A stretch of DNA of 64,000 nucleotides from Serripes groenlandicus (GCA_031761405.1 JASEVX010000001.1:112408025-112472024), one strand, 5' to 3'; shown: positions 45,570 to 56,849, counted from the first letter of the stretch. Program-made: numbers and translations. Notes: generated by a model from the sequence alone, not told the origin.

Positions 45570-46115
45570 GCTCACCTGAGCATGAAGTGCTCAAATTGAG
45601 TTATTGTGACCCCCCTTTGTCCGGCATCTGGCAATATCTTCTCCTCTGTAACCCGTTGTTCAATTATGGGATGAAATTTCACAGAAAGCAATTTCTTTCA
45701 ATGTCCTCACCCAATTTTTGTTTATCCATGCAGAATTCGTGTATCCATGGCTACCCAAAAAACATAAATATAAAAAATCACTTCCTTATTTGGTAGGCCG
45801 ATTTTCAAATAATTTTTGTAGAAATGTCTCTTGGGTGACCTTCTATCTGATTCCTTCAAGCCATGTAGTTCTGTCAAAAAAAAAAAATTGCCGCCAGGAA
45901 GTGTTTTGCCTTTTTATTTAGGCTTTAATAAAAACTTCAAAAAATTGTCTTCTCTAAAAGTAACTCGCTTATTTCCATATAATATTTGTTTATATGTTTC
46001 TTGGTTGACCCTCTATTAGCTTCTTTCAAACCATGTTGATTAGTTGAAAAAGGTAGCTGCCAGGGGTTTGGGTTGACCCTCTATCAGATTCCTTCAGGCC
46101 ATGTTGATTGGTTGA
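45570..46115 (+). mobile_element. 5' part of a Helitron-like element related to 41528-42359
   Basis: GCTCACCTGAGCATGAAGTG / CTC and TTGTGACCCCCCTTTGTCCG match the start of the element at 41528. Further in, CTTGGGTGACCTTCTATCTG and GGTTGACCCTCTATCAGATT recur as internal repeats. No 3' end is seen. Confidence 0.6.
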
Positions 46116-46119
46116 TTAT

Positions 46120-46276
46120 ATGGAAACTCTAAAACGAATGTATAACTTTTGAATGGAGTTGAAATCATTGTAGCAAAAGAATACATTGTTCAGGGGCAAT
46201 TTCCCAACTTCTACAATATGTTTCAAAAGTCCTCAGCTGTAGAGGCATCAGAAAGCGTCTGTATGTGGGAAAGGGA
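46120..46276 (+). mobile_element. Family A MITE, right two-thirds
   Basis: GGAGTTGAAATCATTG, TTCAAAAGTCCTCAGCTGTA / GAGGCATCAGAAAGCGTCTG and GTATGTGGGAAAGGG are clear. The left end is missing. Confidence 0.65.
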
Positions 46277-46539
46277 TAAATGACTCTAAAGAGCAACTTG
46301 CCCTTCCCTTTCTTGACCCTAATTCAATTCACTTTGGTAACATGTAAACACAAGGAGGAAAACGGCCCTTCCATGAATATACATTGATTATGGGGATAAC
46401 ATGTCTTCTCCATCAACAGTTTTCATTGGGGAGAGTACCACAGACGAACATGATGATCTAGCTTTGTAAGAACTTTGTTCTCATCTGGGTTAAACCACTG
46501 GCTATACCTTATATTCTGAGATCCATGTAAACGGTTTAA

Positions 46540-46764
46540 CCCTTTCCCACATACAACAAATCTGCAGCAGACGACTTTGAAAACATAGTGACAAAAACCT
46601 GAAAAATATCCATAAAAGATTATGAGCTTTATTGTCAAATAAAGTTAAAACTATTGTGGGCAAAGGAGAAATTGCTCATCATGAGCAATTTCAACTTCAG
46701 TCACAATATTTTCGAAAGTCGTCTGCTGCTACTGCGTCAAAAAGCGTCTGCAAGTGGGAAAGGG
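46540..46764 (+). mobile_element. Family A MITE, complete
   Basis: TTAA at 46536-46539 and 46765-46768. The left end is CCCTTTCCCACATACAAC and the right end CAAGTGGGAAAGGG. The stem AGAAATTGCTCATCATGAGC / AATTTC is good. It represents the CACATA sub-type of the family, as opposed to the CTCATA sub-type at 37553. Confidence 0.92.
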
Positions 46765-46857
46765 TTAAGATAGAGTAAAGTGTGATTTAGTTATAACAAT
46801 TGACAAACTTGCTTTAGAATTGGATTTTGATGACTCTTCATTAAGCTCTAGTAGCTG

Positions 46858-46985
46858 ACAGCTGGTTGGTATTGCCATGGGATGTCTCTATTCAAGGGTT
46901 GTAAGTTTGAACCCCAGCTCGTCCACAATTTTTCTGACTATTGACAAAGGTCAAAGTGACAGGCGTCATTTGTCTTCCGCCAATA
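46858..46985 (+). mobile_element. 5' portion of a SINE that runs into the 51-bp array
   Basis: CAGCTGGTTGGTATTGCCAT is the eroded A box region and AAGGGTTGTAAGTTTGAACC / CC the B box. Then TATTGACAAAGGTCAAAGTG / ACAGGCGTCATTTGTCTTCC follows the SINE body colinearly, and from here the sequence becomes tandem. Confidence 0.75.
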
Positions 46986-47936
46986 AGCTTAGAATCTATA
47001 CATGTAGAAAAACAGTCATTTGTCTTCCGCCATTAAGCTTAGAATCTATACATTGTAGAAAAACAGTCATTTGTGGCCCGCCAATAAGCTTAGAATCTAT
47101 ACATTGTAGAAAAACAGTCATTTGTCTTCCGTCATTTCCGCCATTAAGCTTAGAATCTATACATTGTAGAAAAACAGTCATTTGTCTTCCGCCATTAAGC
47201 TCAGAATCTATACATTGTAGAAAAACAGTCATTTGTGGCCCGCCAATAAGCTTAGAATCTATACATTGTAGAAAAACAGTCATTTGTCTTCCGTCATTTC
47301 CGCCATTAAGCTTAGAATCTATACATTGTAGAAAAACAGTCATTTGTCTTCCGCCATTAAGCTCAGAATCTATACATTGTAGAAAAACAGTCATTTGTGG
47401 CCCGCCAATAAGCTTAGAATCTATTTGTGTAGAAAAACAGTCAGTATTTTTCTGCCATTAAGAGGAATCCGCTGTGGTTAGCGTCGGGGATTTCGAAACC
47501 AGGTGTCCCGGGTTCGATCCCAAGTCGCGGCACTACGGTCATGGTGAAGTGCCCTTGGGCAAGGCACATTTTCTAGCCTAGTACTGGTTTGTTTACCCAG
47601 GGATCATGAATAATTAAATTTAATTGCGCGCTAAATGACCTTAGCTGTCGATGCGCCATAAAACAATATACATTCATTCATTCTGCCATTAAGCTTAGAA
47701 TCTTATAATACATGTAGAAAAACAGTCATTTGTCTTCCGCCAATCATAAAGCTCAGAATCTATACATTGTAGAAAAACAGTCATTCATCTTCCGCCAATA
47801 AGCTCAGAATCTATACATTGTAGAAAAACAGTCATTTGTCTTCCGCCAATAAGCTTAGAATCTATACATTGTAGAAAAACAGTCATTTGTCTTCCGCCAT
47901 TAAGCTTAGAATCTATACATTGTAGAAAAACAGTAA
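46960..47936. repeat. 51-bp tandem array derived from a SINE body
   Basis: The unit CATTAAGCTTAGAATCTATA / CATTGTAGAAAAACAGTCAT / TTGTCTTCCGC is 51 bp, with a 60-bp variant carrying an extra GTCATTTCC. Three-unit groups (TTCCGCC, GGCCCGCC, TTCCGTCATTTCC) recur, giving a higher order of about 162 bp. Because units are multiples of 3, ORFs of 194 (plus) and 132 (minus) codons run through it and are not genes. It is interrupted at 47463-47680 by a SINE and resumes beyond it. Confidence 0.95.
47463..47680 (+). mobile_element. tRNA-derived SINE inserted in the 51-bp array
   Basis: TTCTGCCATTAAG at 47450-47462 and at 47681-47693 is a perfect 13-bp target duplication. The head CCGCTGTGGTTAGCGTCGG is the A box and CCGGGTTCGATCCC the B box. 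The tail is CATTCATTCA. It differs in body sequence from the other SINEs in the window (GAAGTGCCCTTGGGCAAGGC, GCGCGCTAAATGACC), so it is a different family. Confidence 0.93.
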
Positions 47937-47937
47937 T

Positions 47938-48515
47938 TTTCCACAATGTTTTCAACTCTTTTCAATAATTTTTCATTTACATACATGTATTTGCGTATGT
48001 AGGAAAAGGTAAATGCCTTCGGTATTTTAAAATCAGACCACTTTAAAAGTACCATATAAATAACAGTTTACCGTTTTCCACAATACGACGAATCTGCAGC
48101 AGACAACCTTGAAAGCATCGAGGCAAGCATATGGAAAATCTCTGTAAATGAAAGAATGATTATTCTATAGGGTTGAAATATTGTGACAAACTGAGAAATT
48201 TCCTCATCATGAGCAATTTCTGCCAAAATTGTCACTTTGTTTTTAAAAGTGGTCTTCTGCAGATGCGCGTGAATTTACGTAAGGGTTAATTCAGGTTTTT
48301 CTGTATTAACCCTTTCCCTCATATAGACGCTTTCTGACGCCCTGCAGCAGACGGCTTTTTGAAAACATAGTGACAAAAGAAGAAATTGCACAAAACGTAC
48401 AATTTCTCCTTTTGCCACAATATTTTCCACTTTTTGTCATAGGTTATCCATTTCTATGTTTTGACAAAATAAGTTCAAAGTCGTCTGCTGCAGAATTGTC
48501 GTATGAGGGAAAGGG
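47938..48515. mobile_element. Cluster of three family A MITEs
   Basis: A right-half fragment (47938-48011) directly abuts the 51-bp array. A degenerate full-length copy follows (48070-48285, plus; CGTTTTCCACAATACGAC to ACGTAAGGG). The third is well preserved (48310-48515, minus; TTAA at 48306-48309; perfect left end CCCTTTCCCTCATATAGACG), but its right flank reads TTGA. Confidence 0.8.
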
Positions 48516-49244
48516 TTGATATGGAATGCAGCTCAATTAATTATTATTGCTATTTTTTCCACAATATTGGTTAAAATTACTCAAATTTTGGTTTTTAGTC
48601 AGTAGTTATTAAGTGAGTGTACAGTATTAATTAGCCTATTCTGCTTGAAGGTTAGTCGATAATAATACATTTCAGGCAGTATTTGTTTTTGTATGAAGAT
48701 AAGGGAGTATTTACAGTCTATATAAATTGATGAATTAATCTTGATGTTTTACTTGTAAGCATGGTTTGTGGAAGAACAAAACGCAGACACCCCTGTTTTA
48801 TGTACAGTAAATTCAAATTATTCTCTATTGAAACTCAATAAATATATACCGCATGATTTGGCAAGGGACTGTTTCATTATGAATATTGCATAAAACAGTC
48901 TATGTAATATAAATAAAACTTACTGATAAATATTGTTAAATTTCACTGAGCAAGTAAATATTTATTCTCCCAATATCAGAAGGCAAATAAAAAATGTTTT
49001 TATCTGTGTTTGTGGTCTGGGCAGACATTGACTTCAATATAAGCCACCACGTACAAAAATCCAACTTTAGGGATATTGCACCCTGGAACGAACCAGATCA
49101 GCCTCGCAGCACCACTATGGCATGCAGTCTGATCAGGATCTTTCATGTTCCCTGGCAGGTTATTATACATGCATAAGAGAATATATAACTTAATATTGGT
49201 TTGAACAAGAGAAAGACTACAAGTATACAATCATTCAACCCACA

Positions 49245-49384
49245 TAAAACGTGCAATTTCTCCTTTTGTCACAATGTTTTCCACTTTTTGTCATAGGTTA
49301 TCCATTCAATTATAGAGACTTTCTATGTTTTGACAAAATACGATCAAAGTCGTCTGCTGCAGAATTATCGTATGAGGGAAAGGG
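49245..49384 (-). mobile_element. Family A MITE, 5' truncated
   Basis: It begins inside the stem (AAACGTGCAATTTCTCC) and continues perfectly to GTATGAGGGAAAGGG with TTAA at 49385-49388. Decayed pieces of the family follow at about 49445-49580 and 50068-50146. Confidence 0.82.
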
Positions 49385-49642
49385 TTAATTGACTGTTGCA
49401 GGATAAATATTCAGAATACTAATTATGAAATTGTTTACGCATAACAAATTTAGATGCAAGATAGTTTTGAAACAATGTGGCGAAAGTAGTAATTGCTAAT
49501 GATCTATATTTATTCTGTAATACAAAGTCTTTCAATATTTTAGTTCAAAGTCGTCTGCTGCAGACTCGTTTTATGTACCCACATACACATATCTAAACCT
49601 CAGAAGGTTTGTTTTTAAGGGTAGGTCATCCTCCCCAAACAG

Positions 49643-49739
49643 TCACTTCAGGAACAGTTTGATGAATCCCTGGTGTTCTCAGAGATGAGGTTGTTGATTC
49701 TTCTGGCACTTAACTGCAAACTTACATTGTTTGTGGGCG
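49643..49739 (+). CDS. Candidate internal exon
   Basis: Preceded by GGTCATCCTCCCCAAACAG, a good acceptor. The frame required by the phase-0 end of the exon at 37055-37112 is open: SLQEQFDESLVFSEMRLLIL, then LALNCKLTLFVG. It reads as an amphipathic helix followed by a hydrophobic stretch. The donor is weak; GGGCG|GTTTTC is the best choice and would leave phase 1. On the minus strand the same stretch shows ATG|GTAAGT-like sites but poorer ORFs. Assignment to the same gene rests on phase and position only. Confidence 0.3.
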
Positions 49740-50149
49740 GTTTTCATAGAAATATAGAAAAAATAAAATTATCAAAGAATATAATAATAGAAAATTGGAT
49801 GTTTTAATTTCGCTTTTTTCTCTCTGTTTACTTTATAAAGATATAATAGTGAACTTTAATTAGACCTCACCCCATTTCTTGGACTATCCAGCTTTACATG
49901 CAAACTTAATTAGTACTAATGTATTCTATTTGAAGCATTTTTTGAAATGCCTAACCTCAATAAGCAGCTGTCAATTTCAGGCTCAATGTTTGTTTTTGTA
50001 ATGATCTATATGATATTTCTTTGTTTGTTGAATGGAAAATCCGTCTAAATGGTAATCATAAAGACTAATTTCTTCTTTTGCCGCAATATTTTCAACTCTA
50101 TCTACAATAGTTATACTTTTAGTATATTTTATATGTGGGAAAGGGTTAA

Positions 50150-51460
50150 CTAAACATATAGTATTTATATGAATATCTAGTAATTTAAATGCCCTGTTGT
50201 ATAAAAGATTAAATTATCGCTTCATTACACTTTACAATATATTGACTGATTTTTATCCGACAAAGTAAGTATTAAATAGAAGATCAATGGTAATACATAT
50301 CGAATGGTCAAAGATCGTGGAACAAAACCATAGGATTATCGAGTGATTACTATATTCCATTCATATACTCCAGGCTTCCGATAAAACAAATACTTTTCGT
50401 TTGTTCTTTTTTATATTTCCTCATTAACTTAAATTGAGAGTAATCGTTAAAGTTGTCTGAATGGGAAAATTGTAGTGACTTACCATCAACTTCAGATTTG
50501 TTGGAGAATTAGGAAGTTATAGTTGTAAGATTGATTACACTCGCTTGATCAGGAGCCATGCTATTACACATATTGTTTTTAACCCATTACCTGATGTACT
50601 GTTTGTAAAGTGTTAAAAACATGAACTGAAGAAGAAAACAACAACACTTATTGAAAGGAACTTATAACAGGGGAGAAAAGCAGATACATGTATTACTTAT
50701 GATGAGTTTTTCATGTTTTACTTCTGGTTCAGAGAGCTGGTAAATGGGTGTAATAACACTGTGAAAGGATTAAATGTGTGTAACCCCCCTATACAATTGG
50801 CTTTTGAGGAGAAAATCCTGTTAGACTTAAATGTAAGGCAAATGGTAGATCAGCAAAACTATAACTGACTGGGGGTAATAAAGTTGGTTAGGAGACTTGG
50901 CTGTTACTTAAAATGCATCTAGTGGTTTACTTTTATATCTGTGAAGAAAATTCATCGAGATCTTCATGTGTTTTTTTTAGTGTTTGAAAATATGTGTTTC
51001 ATACCTTTCATGCATCTTGTTGCTTAATTAGACTGATTATCTGATAATAGTGCTAATAGACTGCTTAAGCAGCTTCTAAAATAGGATGGGAAAATAGTGT
51101 CTTCTTTTCTGTTTATTGATGTTAATTATTGGACTTAATTTTGCTTATAATGAAACTGTTCAGTTAGTTAGTTAATTTGAAGGTACAGATAGTGATTTAT
51201 AATTATATGATATTGATGTAATAAAGGGTGATATTTTTACCCACACCATACATTAATTGACCATGGACAGTGGAATACATCATTCAGTCTACTGCACTCA
51301 TAGAAAGGTAAATGATACATTCATCATTTCATGTCAAGTACTGAAAGTTTAACTGTGTTTACCTATTTTAGAGTGCAGTGGACCCAATAATGCATTCCAA
51401 GTGTGCAGTCAGAATACCTGTGTCTCTTACCTGACATTAATAATTTAGATTCTGGTCAAC
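50150..51460. other. Unassigned single-copy AT-rich stretch
   Basis: No repeat I recognise. A small ORF after a good acceptor (CTGTGTTTACCTATTTTAG at about 51391) stays open for 20 codons in phase 0, but it has no other support. A left-end fragment of family A lies at about 51468-51505. Confidence 0.35.
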
Positions 51461-52160
51461 CTGGTTAACCCTTTCCAGCATATATACATGTAGACACATT
51501 TTGCTGAATCTATAGCTAAATAAAAGTTCTGTATTCTTTCATTTTGGTTTTACAAATAAGAACCGTAACTATACTAATGTATACATGTATCTTAGATAAA
51601 CATGTATGCATAGTAAAACAATTCAAGCCTCATCTAAAACATAAAATTTGTTATAGTTGTCTTTTAAGATAGTTCAATGAACGATGTTACATTATATCAT
51701 GAATTGAGAATTAATTTATTTTTAATTTGGATTAAAAGAGTGGATGTAATGTAATTTATCAACATAGCTTACATGATAGAAATATCAAGATATTTCCTTT
51801 CCCTGCTACAGAAAAGTTTTGATTCGTCTGCAGCACTGCCACTGTGACATAATGTTTTCCCTTAAATGTGGTTTAATTCTCTGTCGGATTCAAGACATTG
51901 ATACATTAATCTAAAATCATCATTATCTGTTAAATCTTTCCAAACTGCAGACATGTATTAATGCATCTGTAGCATACAACATTTGAACACATTTTGCCAA
52001 AAGGAGAAAACTCTTATTATTTTCAGCTTTATTTGATAATAATACTTTCATTATAGAGATTTCCATAAACAGTTTAGAGATACATCAACATATAAGAATA
52101 TTCCAAGGAACTGTTCGTAATCCTATGAATGTTATTTATATATCAGGAAACTAATCATTC

Positions 52161-52360
52161 TCATTTACCTTCATACCAAGTTATGATGCAGTGTGACTGT
52201 GATAATGCATCCAAACGTGCATAGGACTGGTTACCTGCACTGAACTGTTTAATTGTTAGATCAGGGAGACTGAGTGGTGTTTTCTTAGTGGATCTTACCT
52301 TATCATGTGATGTATTCAACATACTGATGATGCTGTCGGGCAACTATGCAACTATGGTAA
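52161..52360. other. Coding-like segment, strand undecided
   Basis: On plus, a frame after GTGGTGTTTTCTTAG is open (DLTLSCDVFNILMMLSGNYA) to an ATG|GTAAAC donor. On minus, the frame containing KTPLSLPDLTIKQFSAGNQS is open and ends GAAG|GTAAATG, a good donor, with another good donor (AAG|GTAAGA) inside. Both cannot be right. I do not recognise either peptide. Confidence 0.3.
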
Positions 52361-52626
52361 ACATATTTTTTTTTATTACTTGTTTATTTTTTATCAAACT
52401 AAATGTGTTAGCTTTGTTAAGCAGCCAGCTTATATTAAGCAGTCAGCTGAATGTTAACCTAATAACTCTTCCTTATGTATTTAATTGTTTTAAGCAGTCA
52501 CTATTCTTAAAATTTGTCTTTACTCGTGGCGGTTAAGACAATTTCAACAGTTATATTGTTGTAAGCTAGCTTTGACTTAAAAGTTATTTGTAGAACTGTA
52601 ATTATAAATGAAATCAACAACTTAAC

Positions 52627-53081
52627 CCTTTCCCTCATACGACAATTCTGAAGCAGACGACTTTGAACATATATTGTCAACAAATAGAAAATCTCTATAA
52701 TTGAATGGATAATCTATGACTAAAAGTGGAAAACATTGTGTCAATGAAAAGTTAAGTGTGTGAAAACATAGATTCAGACTAATTAAACCCATTCCATTTG
52801 CTTTGCGGGAACCAACATACAAATGTATGAACAGAATCTGTAGAGATAGAATAATTTTCCTTCACAAGTTAACTCTTTTCCACATGCAGCTACACAAAAG
52901 GGATTAGCAAACAACCTTCAAAAACATAGTGGCAAAAGAAAAATATTACTCACTTAAAGAGCAATTTTTCAATTCGCTACAATGTTTCAAGTTTATTCAA
53001 TAATTATATTTATATATTATATTTATTTTGCCTGTTTGTTTTCTAAGTGATCTACTGTAGATTAACTGTTTGTGGGAAAGG
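52627..53081. mobile_element. Two family A MITEs
   Basis: The first (52627 to about 52745, plus; TTAA at 52623-52626; CCCTTTCCCTCATACGAC) is cut off after GTGGAAAACATTGTGTC. The second (52873-53081, minus) is older, with TTAA at 52869-52872 and 53082-53085 and ends CTCTTTTCCACATGC and TTTGTGGGAAAGG. Confidence 0.82.
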
Positions 53082-53150
53082 TTAATCCACTTATCTTAAT
53101 CTCTGTGAGAAGGACATTTATGTGGAAACCTCTTGTTCTTCTTTCATCAG

Positions 53151-53226
53151 TCTTAGTACCTTCATGTATTATGTCTGCTAGTAGTTCATCAGACAAAAAA
53201 GATCCACGGCAGATTTCATCGTCGCG
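53151..53226 (+). CDS. Candidate internal exon, strand uncertain
   Basis: The acceptor TCTTGTTCTTCTTTCATCAG is very strong. One frame is open (LVPSCIMSASSSSDKKDPRQ, then ISSS) to CGCG|GTGATA. It needs a phase-1 donor upstream, which the proposed end of the 49643-49739 exon would supply. The minus strand of the same stretch is also open for over 40 codons (containing RGSFLSDELLADIIHEGTKT) with a CATGAAG|GTACTAAG donor, so the antisense reading is a serious alternative. Confidence 0.28.
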
Positions 53227-53843
53227 GTGATAAATTGGTTAAGAAACCATACAAACCGGAATGTATTATGTCTAGGCCATAGTGAAAATATTAAAAATCT
53301 AGAATTGAAGTCATGACAAAATTAATACTGATCATTTCTATTTTATAGAAGATTTTTTTTCACCTTTTATGATGTATTCAGAGTTTTTTCTTTGTAAAGG
53401 AGGAATTGATAAAGTAATGTCTAAAAAAATGAAAGTTTATTTTGATATGATCTTTTTTTAAAATTTGTTTGGATAGGAGAATTTGCTTTTTAAGGTAATG
53501 CTGCTATAATGTTTTGAAAAGCCATAAATCTGCTCCAGAAAGATATTGCTGATTGTCTATTAGATGATGAATGTAGGGACCAGACCTTTATTTTGTGACA
53601 GGGGCTTTGTTTGTGTTACTGACTTGCCTCATTACCTGCATAGATGAGAGAAATACACAGACACCTACTTCCAAGCCCAATATTTCAAGGAGCTGAAATG
53701 CACTAAAGTTGTAACTACATTCATGTTAGGTGATGAAGTTAAATCAGTTTTCCATGAAACCACTTAAATATAATAATATTTGGTGCTTATCTTGTTTAAA
53801 TAACTGTTGGTGAACACCATCCCTTTCATTATTATGGTAATTA

Positions 53844-55314
53844 TGTCTCCCCCATTACATGGGGGTGACATATTGTTTTGCCCGTTCCGTCCGTCCGTCC
53901 ATCCTTCCGTCTGTCACACTTGTTTCCGCTCAATAACTGAAAAACGCTTGGGCGTAGGAACTTCATACTTGGTATGCAGGTTGGTCATGACCAGTAGCTG
54001 ACCCCTATTGATTTTGATAACAGAAGGTCAAAGGTCAAGGTCATGGTGACCTTGTGAGGTAAAAAATGGTTTCCGCTCAATAACTGAAGAACGCTTTGAG
54101 GTCAGTACGTCTAAAGTCAAGGTCACAGTGACCATGAGCTTGAAAGGTCACTGACAATGAGCTGATAAATAGTTTTTGCTTGGGCCCAGAAACTTCATAC
54201 TTGATGTGCAGGTTGGTCACCACCAGCAAATGACCCCTATTAATTTAAGGTCACAGTGGTCAAGGTCACATCCGTCACACTTGTTTCCGCTCAATAACTG
54301 AAGAACGCTTGGGCATAGGATCTTCATACTTGGTATGCAGGTTGGTCATGACCAGTAGGTGACTCCTATTGATTTTGATGTCAGAAGGTCAAAGGTCAAG
54401 GTCATGGTGACCTTGTGAGGTAAAAAATGGTTTCCGCTCAATAACTGAAGAACGCTTGGGCCGAGGAACTCCATACTTGGTATGCAGGTTGGCCATGCCC
54501 ATTAGAAGACCCTATTAATTTTGAGGTCAAAGTCAAGGTCACAGTGACCTTGAGCTGAAAGATCACAGTGACAATGAGCTGTTACATTGTTTTTGCTTAT
54601 AACTGTAGAATGCTTTGGCAATGGAAGTTAATACTTGGTGTGCAGGTCACCACCAGTAGATGACCCCTATTGATTTTCAGGTCACTAGCTTAAAGGTCAA
54701 GGTCATGGTAACCTTCAGCTGAAAAATGGTTTCCTCTCAATAACTAAAGAATGCTTATGTTGAGGAACTTCATACCTGGTGTGCAGGTTGGTCCTAACCA
54801 GTAAATGACCTTTATTGAATTTGTTTGATTTTGAGGTCACAAGGTCAAATGTCGAAGGTCACGGTAACCTTCAGCTGAAAAATGTGTTTTACTCAATAAC
54901 TCAAGAACGCTTATACCCAGGAACTTCATACTTGGTTTGAGCTTGGTCCTTACCTGTAGATGACCCCTATTTATTTTGATGTCAGTAGGTCAAAGGTCAA
55001 GGTCGCGGTGACCTTTGGCTGAAAAATGGTTTCCGCTCAATAACTGAAGACTGCTTGGGCCCAGGAACTTCATACTTGGTGTGCAGGTTGGTCACCAGCA
55101 GCAAATGACCCCTATTGATTTTGAGGTCACTAGGTCAAAGACCAAGGTCATGGTAACCCTCAGCTGAAAAATGGTTTCCGCTCAATAACTGAGGATTGTC
55201 ACTGTTGCTTCATCTCCAGTCCAAAACTATAAAATTCATCTCCATCATTTCTTTTCCTCCCCTACGACCACACAAATGGGGAGACAAGCGCTTTTTCAAA
55301 AAAGCAATCTCTAG
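53844..55314 (+). mobile_element. Helitron-like element with ERE-bearing internal repeats
   Basis: It starts TGTCTCCCCCATTACATGGG / GG, then CCGTCCGTCCGTCC. Copies of CCGCTCAATAACTGAAGAAC / GC recur at about 145-155 bp, with a 361-bp block repeated (53923 and 54284, 54070 and 54431). Units contain AAGGTCAAGGTCATGGTGAC / C. The 3' end shows AAATGGGGAGACA, inverse to the start, then GCTTTTTCAAAAAAGC (a hairpin) and CTAG at 55311-55314 followed by T, the established Helitron 3' signature. No ORF of note. Confidence 0.75.
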
Positions 55315-55479
55315 TTGAAAACTGTTATTGTTTTGTTTTAAGAGGGTGGAATTTGAGGAAATGTTCTTTCTTGGATCTTCAGACCTATGACTTCAATGTG
55401 CAGAGCCACATTGCTGAAGCGAAAGATTTTTCTAAAAATCATTTCCTATTATTAGCTTGTCTGTTTTTATAGAAAAAAG

Positions 55480-55630
55480 TTGGGGTATTGTAATACCCTT
55501 GGCATCATCTGCGTCATCATCGTCACAAAATTTAACCTTTTACCTCATAACTCAAAAATCTTTCAACATTTTCATGGAACTATACACATGTCTATACCGA
55601 GTCACACAACTCTGACTTTAACAATTATTC
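55480..55630 (+). mobile_element. Fragment of another repeat of the same style
   Basis: TTGGGGTATTGTAATACCCT / TGG is a terminal hairpin-like start, followed by TCATCATCGTCACAAAA. It resembles the 5' ends of the neighbouring elements but is not followed by a repeat array. Confidence 0.4.
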
Positions 55631-55637
55631 CCATTTT

Positions 55638-56667
55638 TATACGCCCGTTTTGAAAAAACGGATTGTATTATAGTTTTACCTGCGGCGGGCGGCGTCCAGT
55701 ATGTTGTCAGCTCAATAACTTTAGAAGCCTTTGTCCAATCATCACCACATTTGGTTAGAATGTGTATTGGGATAATATCTCGGACAAGTTCAATAACTAG
55801 CCATATCGCTTTAGTCAATCAAGAGTTATCGCCCTTTAATTATAGAAATTACCCAAAATTAGTCTTGTCAGCTCAATAGCTTTAGAAGCCTTTGTCCAAT
55901 CATCACCAAATTTAGTCAGAATGTGTATTGGGATAATATCTCGGACAAGTTTGATAACTAGCCATATTGTTTTAGTCAATCAAGAGTTATCACCCTTTAA
56001 TTATAGAAATTACCCAAAATTGGTCTTGTCAGCTCAATAACTTTAGAAGCCTTTGCCCAATCATCATCAAATATAGTCAGAATGTGCATTGGCATAATAT
56101 CTTGGAAAAGTTTGATAACTAGCCATATCGCTTTAGTCAATCAAGAGTTATCGCCCTTTAATTATAGAAATTACCTAAAATTAGTCTTGTCAGCTCAATA
56201 ACTTTAGAAGCCTTTGTCCAATCATCACCAAATTTAGTCAGAATGTGTATTGGCATAATATCTCGGACTAGTTTGATAACTAGCCATATCGCTTTTGTCA
56301 ATCGAGAGTTATTGCCCTTTAATTATAGAAATTACCTTAATTAGTCTTGTCAGCTCAATAACTTTAGAAGCCTTTGTCCAATCATCACCAAATTTAGTCA
56401 GAATTTTTATTGGCATAATATTTCGAACAAGTTTGATAACTAGCCATATCGCCTTAGTCAATCAAGAGTTATCTCCCTTTAATTATAGAAATTACCTTTG
56501 ATAACTTACAACGTTATCTTAGTCACTACTCAATTATGTCCCTCGAAATGGCCAAAACTGTACTAACAGTGTCCGCTCTCTAAGTTTGGCTGATGTCCAA
56601 CAAATTATCACTATACTTGGTCTCAAAAAAACAGGACGGGCGTATTTTGTGACATTTGGCGCTCTTG
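55638..56667 (+). mobile_element. Helitron-like element with five 161-bp repeats
   Basis: ATACGCCCGTTTTG at the start and GGACGGGCGTAT near the end are inverted. In between, TTGTCAGCTCAATAACTTTA / GAAGCC starts at 55706, 55867, 56028, 56189 and 56349, a period of 160-161 bp. The 3' end is GGCGCTCTTGTT. The ~160-bp period recalls the BIV160/pearl-type repeats known from bivalve elements; identity with them is inference and needs sequence comparison. Confidence 0.8.
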
Positions 56668-56849
56668 TTCAACTTAGAAAAAGCAGACGAGCTTTGGCAT
56701 TCGCTTATGCGGAAATCTTGTTGATCAAGCTGTGAGTATGATGTAGATATATTTAAGTGTTACATCGTTTTCTACACTTTATTTCAGTAATTTCACAAAG
56801 ACGTGTACTTAGTCTTACTCAGAATCAAGTACTGGATTTAACTTCAGTT

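Noticed and set aside
46877..47461. 194-codon ORF with repeated CRKTVICLPPLSLESIH phrase
   Set aside because: Produced by the 51- and 60-bp repeat units, both multiples of 3; the minus strand is open as well, and the start lies in a SINE remnant.
49043..49160. Possible extra family B copy (AGATCAGCCT ... CTGATCAGG)
   Set aside because: Only about 10-bp arms match and the characteristic ends are absent.
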